Positions 56,109 through 64,000 of a stretch of DNA of 64,000 nucleotides are shown one piece after another (position 1 is the stretch's first letter; every line of letters begins with the position of its first letter). Position numbers and translations under genes: made by a program. The DNA comes from Clostridium akagii DSM 12554 (GTDB taxonomy: Bacteria > Bacillota > Clostridia > Clostridiales > Clostridiaceae). Below the pieces are notes generated by a model, which was not told the origin of the DNA, made no database searches, and saw nothing but the letters and a program-made list of their open reading frames with translations. Where the stretch lies: contig NZ_JMLK01000013.1 in NCBI RefSeq assembly GCF_000686725.1, positions 62,001 through 126,000 on the forward strand. The letters run 5' to 3'.

Positions 56109-56585
56109 ATATTTCACCCCTTCTATATTATTAACTTGACAAGCAAAATGTAAATTCAAGCTTACTTTAATATACACAGACATCTGATTATTATGTTTCA
56201 TGTTAAAAATATAAATTTCTTTACATTCCACTACGTTAGTCATTCATGCCCAGTAATCATCTAAATATGTAATTCCCATATTTAGTATTTAAATGTTTTT
56301 TATCTAGTCTAATGAAGTTCACCTTATAGACATTATAAGAATCAAAAAAAAGTAATTAAACTCATTTAAAACTTATCTGATTCTATATTCAACATATTTT
56401 ATCAATATATGTTTATTTTACCTATAATGTTTCTTTTTATCATCTATTTTAAATATTATCCTCTTGAGTAAATTTACTCGAAAGATAATACTAATTTACA
56501 TCTTTTCTATGTGAGTTTTACAATACACCAAATCAACATTATAAATCATTACTACATTCTCAGCCTTTATTTCCCTATCTATAAA

Positions 56586-56686
56586 AACTGGATATACTCA
56601 ATTCCCTGAGTATATCCAGTTATATATTTTAATAATCCCTATCTAAGCTCACTTCTAAATATGGAGCTTCCCTGATATAGTTACAG
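56586..56686 (-). repeat. Decayed second copy of the metG 3' end with its terminator
   Basis: Hairpin AACTGGATATACTCA with complement (56586-56621) matches the metG terminator at 57631-57666 (AACTGGATATACTG). It is followed at the same distance by a diverged copy of the last metG codons: GTAACTATATCAGGG here against GTAACTATACCAGGG in metG. Both stretches are about 100 bases, in the same orientation, 1045 bp apart. The 56244-56585 gap beyond it is AT-rich with no gene. Confidence 0.75.
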
Positions 56687-56701
56687 AACCGTCCCTCTGC
56701 T

Positions 56702-56899
56702 TTAAATATATCGTCTCCATTTTGATTTAAACAAGATTAATCTTCTATACTTATCTAACCTGTCTAATTTTTCGCATTGATAAGCAAAAATATTGGTGAA
56801 TACATTTCGTAGTATATTTATTTCAATTTTAGTTCCCTCAACTATAAACAGAACTTTTCCTATACGCTTGTTTTCATCTAATATATTAATCTTACTCAT
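56702..56899 (-). pseudogene. N-terminal fragment of an RloB/AbiLii-like protein
   Basis: 65 codons, IGKVLFIVEGTKIEINILRN, match the start of RloB-type proteins (conserved FIVEG-TE segment). The frame then ends, right next to the decayed metG-end copy. It overlaps the ATPase remnant in front by eight bases, as in an operon. Confidence 0.55.
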
Positions 56900-57185
56900 T
56901 CACATACACTGGCATTTCACCAAATATCCCGTTAACATACATTTTCTCGATATTTTGTGCTTCTCTTGGCTTTTCATTTGAAAATCTATTTATGCAACTC
57001 CCATCGTTGCCATGAAATTCAACTGCATATTCTTGATCCGGTCTAAAAATATTATTAGATAATAAATTAGTTGAATGTGATACGATAAATATCTGAGCAT
57101 TTGTTGAGGTTTCCATAAAATAACTAATTAATAATTCTTCTAATTGGTTGTGAAAAGCACTACTAAATTCATCAATAATTAACAT
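56892..57185 (-). pseudogene. C-terminal fragment of an RloA/AbiLi-like AAA ATPase
   Basis: 97 codons. MLIIDEFSSAFHNQL is Walker B and D-loop, IFIVSHSTNLL the H-loop, and the C-terminal block DQEYAVEFHGNDGS, NIEKMYVNGIFGEMP matches the end of RloA/AbiLi proteins. Walker A and the first two thirds are missing; in-frame stops lie directly upstream. Together with the RloB-like piece it is the remains of an AbiL/RloAB-type phage defence pair. Confidence 0.65.
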
Positions 57186-57198
57186 TCCAAGTTCATAT

Positions 57199-57233
57199 TA
57201 AAAAACCTAGAAACTATAAAGCTCCTAGGTTTT
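57199..57233 (-). terminator. Hairpin at the break of the RloA-like remnant
   Basis: AAAACCTAGGAGC and GTTTCTAGGTTTTTT on the minus strand, a terminator-like hairpin between the ABC-2 permease remnant and the RloA-like remnant. Confidence 0.6.
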
Positions 57234-57269
57234 CTGTATATCAAAAAGTTTTTAATTTTTATTAAATAT

Positions 57270-57640
57270 CTAGTTTTTGAAAAACAAAATATCCCAAAAA
57301 ACAGAACAGTACACTATAATAGAAAAAGAAAGACTTACGCCTTGAATTGGCACTCCGCTAGATATATAGGTTGAAAAATTTGTGACTGCCAGTGGGAGAA
57401 ATTTCCCCCTACGTGAAAATTGCAGCTAATACTTCTATAATTCCTGCGCCAACAAGAACCAAAAATAATGAAAATCCTGTTGCTATAGAACGAGATCTAG
57501 ATACTGCTGAAATAACAAAGGCTACTATTATATATACAATAGCTTCAAGAAAATCAAGACCAAATATTAATAACGTTTTTAATGCGGCAGGAGCATAAAC
57601 TATTTGCTGATTTATAGTTACTAAAACAAAAACTGGATAT
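57270..57640 (-). pseudogene. C-terminal fragment of an ABC-2-type permease
   Basis: The segment LLIFGLDFLEAIVYIIVAFV through IATGFSLFLVLVGAGIIEVL has the two late helices of bacitracin/lantibiotic-type ABC-2 permeases. A stop at 57409 and a frame change separate it from the natural end TNFSTYISSGVPIQGVSLSF ... FWDILFFKN (stop at 57270). There is no N-terminal part; the fragment joins the metG terminator directly. Confidence 0.65.
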
Positions 57641-57666
57641 ACTGAGCGTTCCCAGTATATCCAGTT
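57631..57666 (-). terminator. Terminator of metG
   Basis: 14-bp stem AACTGGATATACTG with complement, eight-base loop, followed on the minus strand by TTTTTGTTTT. Confidence 0.9.
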
Positions 57667-57681
57667 CAATTTTAATTATCC

Positions 57682-59622
57682 TTATCTTACCTGACTTCCA
57701 GTAGGAAGCTGCCCTGGTATAGTTACAGCGAAGAGTTTGCTATCGTCATCTGTAGCTGCTGCTAGTATCATTCCTTGAGAAATTTCTCCTCTTAATTTTA
57801 CAGGTTTTAAATTTGCAACTAGAACTACATATTTACCAATAAGATCTTCTGGTTTATAATATTTTGCAATTCCCGAAATAACCTGTCTTTCTTCTCCTGC
57901 TAAATCAATCTTTAGCTTTAAAAGCTTGTTGGATTTTTTAACAGGCTCACATGCAAGTACTTTTACAACCCTTAAATCTAGTTTATCAAATTCATCTATA
58001 GTTATTTCATCTTTTATTGGCTGGACGCTAGCTTGCTGAGTTGCCTTTAATTGGTCTTCTCTTATTTTATTAAGCATTTCAAGCTTTTCATCTACGTCTA
58101 TTCTTGGGAATATTACATCACCTTTTTCAAGTTTTGATCCTATTTTTGTACCATCAAAAGATTTTAAACTATCCCAAGTTGTTATATGAATGTTAAGCTG
58201 TTTGTTTATCTTGCCACTTGTTTCTGGTAAAAATGCTGATAAAAGCACCGAAACTATTCTAAGACTTTCAAGCAAATTATATAATACTGTGCCCAGTCTT
58301 GCCTTTTTACTTTCATCCTTTGCAAGTATCCAAGGCGTGGTTTCATCTATATATTTGTTTGATCTTCTTATAAGATTCCAAATTTCATCTAGTGCTTCAG
58401 GTATTTTTAGATTATCAATATTTTTTTCTACCTTTTTAGGTGCTTCAAGTGCCAATTTTATAAGTTCTTTATCTACAGGTTCTGCGTCAGATGGTCCAGG
58501 TATAATTCCATCAAAATACTTTTCTACCATTGCTGCTGTTCTTGACACAAGGTTTCCAAGATCATTTGCAAGATCTGAATTTACTTTTTTTATAAAGATT
58601 TCATTATTGAAAACTCCGTCAGAACCAAAAGGAATTTCATGTAGTAAATAATATCTTACTGGATCTGCTCCAAATTCATTTATTAATACCACGGGATCAA
58701 CTACATTGCCTTTAGATTTTGACATTTTTCCACCATCAACTAAAAGCCATCCATGACCAAATACTTGTTTAGGTAATTCAATGCCAAGTGCCATTAATAT
58801 TATTGGCCAATAGATTGTATGAAATCTCAATATATCTTTTCCTATTAGATGAACATCACAAGGCCAATATTTTTTAAATAATTCATCGTTTTCGCTACCA
58901 TATCCTAGTGCTGTAATATAGTTTAAAAGAGCGTCTATCCAAACATAAATTACATGTTTATTATCAAAAGGCGCCCTTATTCCCCAGTCAAAAGTGGTTC
59001 TAGAAATACATAAATCTTCAAGACCTGGTCTTAGGAAATTATTCAGCATTTCATTTTTTCTTGATTCCGGTTGAATGAAACTAGGATGATCTTCTATATA
59101 TTTTATAAGTCTATCTGCATATTTTGTTGTTTTAAAGAAGTATGCCTCTTCTTTTGCCATTTCAACTGGTCTTCCACAGTCCGGACATTTTCCGTCTACA
59201 AGTTGTGTTTCTGTCCAAAAGGATTCGCAAGGTGTACAGTACCAACCTTCATAGGCTCCTTTATACACATCTCCCTGCTCATATAATTTTTGAACTATAT
59301 TTTGTACAGATTTTTCATGATACTCATCAGTAGTTCTTATAAACTTATCATAACTTATATTCATCATTTTCCATAAGTCTTTTATACCTGATACTATTTC
59401 ATCTACATAGGCTTTAGGGGTAACGCCTTTTTCCTCAGCTTTTCTCTGTATCTTTTGACCATGTTCATCTGATCCTGTAAGAAGCATTACGTCATAGCCT
59501 GAAAGTCTTTTAAATCTTGCAATAGCATCTGCTGCAACTGTTGTATAGGTATTTCCTATATGAAGCTTTTCAGATGGATAATAAATTGGGGTTGTAATAT
59601 AATATTTTTTCTTTTCACTCAT
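57682..59622 (-). CDS. metG: Methionyl-tRNA synthetase
   Basis: 646 residues, class I. HIGH region TTPIYYPSEKLHIGNTYTT, zinc knuckle CTPCESF and CPDCGR, and KMSKSKGN near residue 300; anticodon-binding helices follow. The C-terminal 110 residues are a Trbp111/EMAP-type tRNA-binding domain (DEFDKLDLRVVKVLACEPV). AGGAGG precedes the ATG. Expression is controlled by a tRNA-Met T-box. Its 3' end is the border of the accessory region. Confidence 0.97.
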   Translation of the reverse strand: MSEKKKYYITTPIYYPSEKLHIGNTYTTVAADAIARFKRLSGYDVMLLTGSDEHGQKIQRKAEEKGVTPKAYVDEIVSGIKDLWKMMNISYDKFIRTTDEYHEKSVQNIVQKLYEQGDVYKGAYEGWYCTPCESFWTETQLVDGKCPDCGRPVEMAKEEAYFFKTTKYADRLIKYIEDHPSFIQPESRKNEMLNNFLRPGLEDLCISRTTFDWGIRAPFDNKHVIYVWIDALLNYITALGYGSENDELFKKYWPCDVHLIGKDILRFHTIYWPIILMALGIELPKQVFGHGWLLVDGGKMSKSKGNVVDPVVLINEFGADPVRYYLLHEIPFGSDGVFNNEIFIKKVNSDLANDLGNLVSRTAAMVEKYFDGIIPGPSDAEPVDKELIKLALEAPKKVEKNIDNLKIPEALDEIWNLIRRSNKYIDETTPWILAKDESKKARLGTVLYNLLESLRIVSVLLSAFLPETSGKINKQLNIHITTWDSLKSFDGTKIGSKLEKGDVIFPRIDVDEKLEMLNKIREDQLKATQQASVQPIKDEITIDEFDKLDLRVVKVLACEPVKKSNKLLKLKIDLAGEERQVISGIAKYYKPEDLIGKYVVLVANLKPVKLRGEISQGMILAAATDDDSKLFAVTIPGQLPTGSQVR

Positions 59623-59663
59623 TGTTTTGTTCCTCCTAGTATATTGTATATTTTTTTAAAACA

Positions 59664-59935
59664 AAAAAGCCTCTAAACAAAAGCATATGCTTTTATTTAG
59701 AGGCGAACTAACGCGTTACCACTCTATTTCATTTTTGCTTTAAAGCAAAAATCTCACTAAGTGACTCCTTAAAATAATTTCATCACTTTGCACTGTAACG
59801 TGTGCTTACGTGATATCTTAATTTTACTTCAGATATCCTACTCTGGGGCCATGTTCATAAACTTCTTTGTCACCGACTTTCACCTATTTCGGCTCTCTTT
59901 TATGACATTTTCATCTATTACTCTTCCCATCATTG
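59664..59935 (-). ncRNA. T-box leader (tRNA-Met sensing) of metG
   Basis: Minus strand T-box AGAGTGGTAACGCG (59725-59712), then a terminator GCCTCTAAATAAAAGC with its complement and TTTTTTG (59704-59665). Stem I begins near GGGAAGAGTAATAG (59928). In the specifier position, after TATGAAC, lies ATG (59852-59850), the Met codon, equivalent in place to ATC and AAC in the other two leaders of this window. Confidence 0.92.
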
Positions 59936-59958
59936 CATTTTAAACTTCAATCTTCATG

Positions 59959-60846
59959 TTATAACTTTTCACTATTATTGTCAATATGTTCTGTAATATT
60001 TTTTTGAGAATAATCATGGATGTACCAGTCTATTATCTTTCTTGCAATGCTAATTTTAGTTGGTAATTCCGGGAGATTCTCAGCATCATACCACCCTGCT
60101 TCTGTTATCTCAACCCCATCAACTAATATTTCCCCACTGTCATATTCAGCTACGTACCCAATCATCATTGAATTTGGAAATGGCCAAGGCTGACTTCCAA
60201 AATATTTTATGTTTTTAACCTTTATACCTACCTCTTCCATTATCTCTCTCTGGACACATTCTTCCAGAGTTTCTCCTGGTTCAAGGAATCCTGCAATAAG
60301 GCTATACATGTTTTCTGTAAAACTGCTATTATGTGCCATAAGAATCTTATTACCCTTTAGCACTGCTGTTATTACTGCTGGACAAATCTGTGTATAATTT
60401 ATTAGCCCACATTTTGGACAACGTTTTGCTCTCTCACCTTGAATAGTAACTGTTTCAGTTCCACAGCCACCACAATACTTATGGTTTTTGTCCCAATTCA
60501 CTATTTGCAGTGCTTTTCCTGCCAAAATAAATATATCTTCCTCTAATTGCCCATATAATGACCTTAAATCTGTAAAACACATACCATCTTGATCCGCTGA
60601 CTCCTCGGAAACCTCTAAAGCATAGGATGGTTGTCCCTCTAAAGTACCAAGATATTGCTGAGTCCCTAGGGGAACTATATTTAATTCTTCTATAGTTTTT
60701 ACAAAAGGAATACTAACACCATCCTTTTGGATATTTACTAGAAGTTTATTGGAACTGAACACAAACCAATATGTATTACTAATGCCTTCCTGCTCACATA
60801 CAGTAGCAGGGATATATCTTTTATAAATACTTTCTGCTGATTTCAT
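59959..60846 (-). CDS. nudC: NAD+ (NADH) diphosphatase, Nudix family
   Basis: 295 residues. A zinc ribbon, CGGCG and CPKCG, sits before the Nudix domain, whose box reads GFLEPGETLEECVQREIMEEVGI-like (G...GET...REIMEEVG). The SQPWPFPNSMM motif right after it is specific to NudC-type enzymes, which hydrolyse NADH to NMNH and AMP and remove NAD caps from RNA. AGGG precedes the ATG. It lies between the metG leader and the helicase gene. Confidence 0.95.
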   Translation of the reverse strand: MKSAESIYKRYIPATVCEQEGISNTYWFVFSSNKLLVNIQKDGVSIPFVKTIEELNIVPLGTQQYLGTLEGQPSYALEVSEESADQDGMCFTDLRSLYGQLEEDIFILAGKALQIVNWDKNHKYCGGCGTETVTIQGERAKRCPKCGLINYTQICPAVITAVLKGNKILMAHNSSFTENMYSLIAGFLEPGETLEECVQREIMEEVGIKVKNIKYFGSQPWPFPNSMMIGYVAEYDSGEILVDGVEITEAGWYDAENLPELPTKISIARKIIDWYIHDYSQKNITEHIDNNSEKL

Positions 60847-60932
60847 GAAATTTTACCCTATTTAACCTTTCTATAGATACTTGTTCTAATTAAAATTTTT
60901 TATAGTTTATGTCCAATTAGGAATATTTAATA

Positions 60933-63900
60933 TTAATTACTAAATATCCCTTTAATATCATCTTCCGTCATCTTTAGTATAACGGATTCATCTATATTAT
61001 CCATTTTCATAACACTATTTATAATTTTTCTCTTTTTATCTTGAATTTCATATATTTTTTCTTCAATTGTACCTCTTGTTATAAGTTTTATTATCTCTAC
61101 CGTTTTTTTCTGTCCAATCCTATGTGCTCTATCTGAAGCCTGTTGCTCAACAGCTGGATTCCACCAAGGATCATAGTGAATAACAATATCTGCTCCGGTC
61201 AAGTTAAGTCCAGTACCACCAGCTTTTAAAGATATAAGGAATATTTTTCCTTCACCTTCATTAAACTGTTTAACTAGTTCTCCTCGTTTCTCCATTTTTG
61301 TTTTCCCATCCAGATACATATAGTCAATTTTCTTTTTCTCAAGATGTTCGCTTATGTTTTTAAGTAAACTTGTAAATTGTGAGAATAAAAGGATTCTATG
61401 GTCCGTTCCTATATTTTCCTCAATTATACTATCAAGTGCCATAAGCTTGCCGTTTTCTCCTTCAAAATTTTCAATAAAAATAGAAGGATCACAACAAATT
61501 TGTCTTAGTCTTGTAATCACAGATAAAATAATCAACCTGCTTTTATCAAAACCTTTTTCTTTTATATTTTTATTTATTTCCATCTTTGCATTGGCTAGAT
61601 ACGCAGCATATACTTTTTTCTGCTCATCACCCATTTCAACGATTATCTTATGTTCAATTTTAGGTGGAAGCTCCTTAACAACTTGACTTTTAAGTCGTCT
61701 TAATATAAATGGTCTAACATGTTTATTAAGGTCATTTAAGGCTTTATTATCATTTGATTTTGCAATTGGCTGTTCATACTTTTTAACAAATTTCCCATGT
61801 GACATAAGATATCCTGGCATAATAAAATCAAATATTGACCATAACTCCGTAAGTGAATTTTCAATGGGAGTTCCGGTAAGTGCAAAATATGACTTTGCCT
61901 TAATAGCTTTAACAGACCTTGCGTTTATGGAACTTGGATTTTTTATCTGTTGAGCTTCATCTAAGATGCAATATTTAAAATTCACATCACTATAATCTTC
62001 TATATCCCTTCTTATTAGTGGATATGAAGTTATAAGAAGATCATAACTTCTGTACCCTTTTATTAATTCTTCTCTTTCCTGCCTTGAACCATTTATTATT
62101 AATACCTTTAAACTTGGATAAAACTTTTGGGTTTCTTCATACCAATTGTAAACTAAAGAAGTAGGTGCTATAACAATACTAGTGCCCTTCTCTTCGCTTG
62201 CCTCTGAAGCTAAAATACCTATAACCTGAAGTGTTTTACCAAGTCCCATTTCATCTGCAAGGATTCCCCCAAAGCCACATATGGACATAGCCTTAAGCCA
62301 TTTAAATCCTATTCTTTGATATTTTCTCATGGTTTTTTCAAGAACCTTTGGTAATGCAAAATCTGCATTTTGCACATCTTTTATATTATTTACAAGGTCA
62401 TTAAATTTCTTATTTCTTTTAAAATAATCCATATTAAAAAGCCTTATATTTTCTTCTATATAAAGGGAACTATATTTTGGTATAACTATATTGCCTTTTT
62501 CTAAATCGGAATCATTTATGTCTAGATACTCTAGCATATTACCTACAGCTTCTAAGTCTGGTGAATCAAGTGGTACAAATCCACCTTTTTTTAATCTATA
62601 ATACTTTTTCTTCTGCTTTAAAGCTTCAAATATATTTTTTAATTCACTTTTATCTACGCCTTCAATTTCAAAATTAAACTCTAGTAAATCGCTATCATTC
62701 AATCTAATTCCACCACTATAATATGAGGTGCCATATATTTTGAAATTTTTAAAAGAACTAGAATAATATATCTCACATATATCTTGTATTTCACCTATGC
62801 CAGTGTATAAAAAGTCCACTATATTTTCTTCATCATTATTGATGAAATCATCGCCGTATTTTTGGAATTTATATGTTCTAAATAAATTGGTTACATTTAG
62901 TTCTGTTTGTATGTCTCTTACTAAAACAGTGTCTTCTTTTCTTGTTTCTTCTTTTCTAAGTGGATTTATTTGAATGTCTCCATAACAAAATTTCACAGTG
63001 GCTATTACCATGTCATCAGCTTTATCCAAATATATCTTTGTATTTAAAGGTTCTTCATAAAATTTATCTTCTAAATTTTTATCTATAGTTAAATTGTCTG
63101 TAATTTTTTTAAGACTAGGTATTATATAAGAAGCTATTGCCTCACTATCTTCTACCTCAAATTTTATAACACTTTCTTTTTCCCTTAGAAATGCATTATA
63201 AAATGGTATAAACAGTCTTTTATTTTCTATCTCAATCCTATATATATCACCTTCATAAAACAAATATTCAGCATCTTCTGTAATAGGATAGGTTTTGCCG
63301 CCAATTTGACGTAATTGTATTTCATTTTTCTCTTGCATTAATTCAAATTTTAATGGCATTTTGCCTTGAAGGACCCCTATGTTTTTATAATTTTGTCCTT
63401 TAATCCCAACATTTATCTTTCTATCTCCAATAATTTTAAGAAATCTTTTTACTTTAACATCTGTAAGATAAACCTTTTTACCATATAATAGTTTATCTGT
63501 GCTGACTGTATTAAATTTAAATCCAGAATTTCTTTCCTCATCTTCGTAAATTTCTTCAATTATATTCATAATTTCTTTATCTTCATTTTTAAAATAATGA
63601 ATCATTGGATTATACACAAACCCTTTTCCAAATTCGATTTGGCTACTCTTTCCAAGATAAGACATTATAAATTCTTTCATATTTTTAACTACATATAACT
63701 TTTCCTCACCTATTTTAAGTTCTAGGCTGGAACCTTTACTGGACCATGGGCTAATATCTAGCTTTATATCCATAATTAAAGGTTTTAACGGTTGTTCTTT
63801 TTTAATCATACCCTGCTTAACTTCATTTAAAAGTTTTTCTACTTTCATGGAATGGAAATTTATACTAGCTATATTTTCTTCATCTCTTATATATTTAAAC

Positions 63901-64000
63901 ATGGATGCTGCAACGTGTGGACATATTCTTTCATTCAAATAATAGTTACGAAAGCCTCCACATTGACACTTTACACTGGTTACCCCTGTTTTGTCATTAA
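60933..64000 (-). CDS. SWIM-domain SNF2-family helicase (N-terminus beyond right edge)
   Basis: The frame is open to the right edge. Just before the edge, KCQCGGFRNYY and ICPHVAASMF form a SWIM zinc finger (CxC...CxH), so the ATG at 63938 is internal and not the start. A long region of unknown fold (SNF2_N-associated, about residues 60-500) follows, then the SNF2 ATPase: ILADEMGLGKTLQV (Walker A), LDEAQQIKN (DExx box), and the helicase C half with SLKAGGTGLNLT and SDRAHRIGQ. This is the RapA/HepA-like SWI2/SNF2 type common in clostridia. Role in transcription or DNA repair is not known. Confidence 0.93.
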   Translation of the reverse strand, partial: NDKTGVTSVKCQCGGFRNYYLNERICPHVAASMFKYIRDEENIASINFHSMKVEKLLNEVKQGMIKKEQPLKPLIMDIKLDISPWSSKGSSLELKIGEEKLYVVKNMKEFIMSYLGKSSQIEFGKGFVYNPMIHYFKNEDKEIMNIIEEIYEDEERNSGFKFNTVSTDKLLYGKKVYLTDVKVKRFLKIIGDRKINVGIKGQNYKNIGVLQGKMPLKFELMQEKNEIQLRQIGGKTYPITEDAEYLFYEGDIYRIEIENKRLFIPFYNAFLREKESVIKFEVEDSEAIASYIIPSLKKITDNLTIDKNLEDKFYEEPLNTKIYLDKADDMVIATVKFCYGDIQINPLRKEETRKEDTVLVRDIQTELNVTNLFRTYKFQKYGDDFINNDEENIVDFLYTGIGEIQDICEIYYSSSFKNFKIYGTSYYSGGIRLNDSDLLEFNFEIEGVDKSELKNIFEALKQKKKYYRLKKGGFVPLDSPDLEAVGNMLEYLDINDSDLEKGNIVIPKYSSLYIEENIRLFNMDYFKRNKKFNDLVNNIKDVQNADFALPKVLEKTMRKYQRIGFKWLKAMSICGFGGILADEMGLGKTLQVIGILASEASEEKGTSIVIAPTSLVYNWYEETQKFYPSLKVLIINGSRQEREELIKGYRSYDLLITSYPLIRRDIEDYSDVNFKYCILDEAQQIKNPSSINARSVKAIKAKSYFALTGTPIENSLTELWSIFDFIMPGYLMSHGKFVKKYEQPIAKSNDNKALNDLNKHVRPFILRRLKSQVVKELPPKIEHKIIVEMGDEQKKVYAAYLANAKMEINKNIKEKGFDKSRLIILSVITRLRQICCDPSIFIENFEGENGKLMALDSIIEENIGTDHRILLFSQFTSLLKNISEHLEKKKIDYMYLDGKTKMEKRGELVKQFNEGEGKIFLISLKAGGTGLNLTGADIVIHYDPWWNPAVEQQASDRAHRIGQKKTVEIIKLITRGTIEEKIYEIQDKKRKIINSVMKMDNIDESVILKMTEDDIKGIFSN

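Noticed and set aside
58190-58651. 153-codon plus-strand frame within metG
   Set aside because: Antisense shadow of a certain gene; no ribosome site, Ser/Leu-rich shadow composition.

Overview
The window is about 64 kb of AT-rich DNA that reads as chromosome of a strictly anaerobic Gram-positive, most likely Clostridium sensu stricto. Supporting points are the long (type 2) IleRS, an archaeal-type AspRS next to gatCAB, class III ribonucleotide reductase, rubrerythrin, a single-cluster ferredoxin, T-box leaders on three synthetase operons, and strong GGAGG ribosome sites with many TTG/GTG starts. The species cannot be named from the sequence alone. I found no rRNA, tRNA, CRISPR array, transposase or integrase.

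Layout. 0-23 kb is core genome, almost all on the minus strand: a LacI-type regulator cut by the left edge; T-box-ileS; nrdD-nrdG-CPBP protease; T-box-aspS-gatC-gatA-gatB; a sugar nucleotidyltransferase fused to a degenerate phosphomutase domain; ferredoxin; three clostridial proteins of unknown function; then tatD-3D/G5 protein-rnmV-rsmA. At 57.7-64 kb core genome resumes with T-box-metG, nudC and a SWIM-SNF2 helicase cut by the right edge. In Firmicutes the order metG-tatD-yabE-rnmV-rsmA is normally contiguous. Here metG and tatD keep that orientation but lie 34.8 kb apart, so 22.9-57.4 kb can be read as accessory DNA inserted next to the metG 3' end.

The accessory region holds small regulated modules: an ABC transporter without a binding protein behind an M-box (Mg2+) riboswitch; HxlR with a flavin-reductase-like protein; a secreted family 9 pectate lyase; rubrerythrin; MarR-GNAT; a TetR-controlled FAH-hydrolase/esterase pair; an amino acid permease behind a tandem glycine riboswitch; OppA; an MBL hydrolase with a DUF1304 protein; a Crp/Fnr regulator opposite a YjjG-like HAD; and an intact three-gene ABC-3C-like defence system. 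Several regulators have clear palindromic operators beside their own genes.

The region also holds many gene remains: a deleted second gatCAB operon, a frameshifted WG-repeat lipoprotein, a large nuclease/STAND-type defence gene with a nonsense codon and a deletion-plus-frameshift, an AbiL/RloAB-like remnant and an ABC-2 permease fragment. A decayed second copy of the metG 3' end with its terminator lies about 1 kb beyond metG, which fits repeated insertion at this point.

The strongest candidate for something undescribed is the M-box locus at 25.2-28.6 kb. A perfect-looking Mg2+ riboswitch with a terminator controls a 22-codon Asp/His-rich small ORF, a fused double permease and an ATPase of the nitrate/taurine type. 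This suggests an ABC route for Mg2+ or a Mg2+-linked solute, possibly with a regulatory micropeptide.
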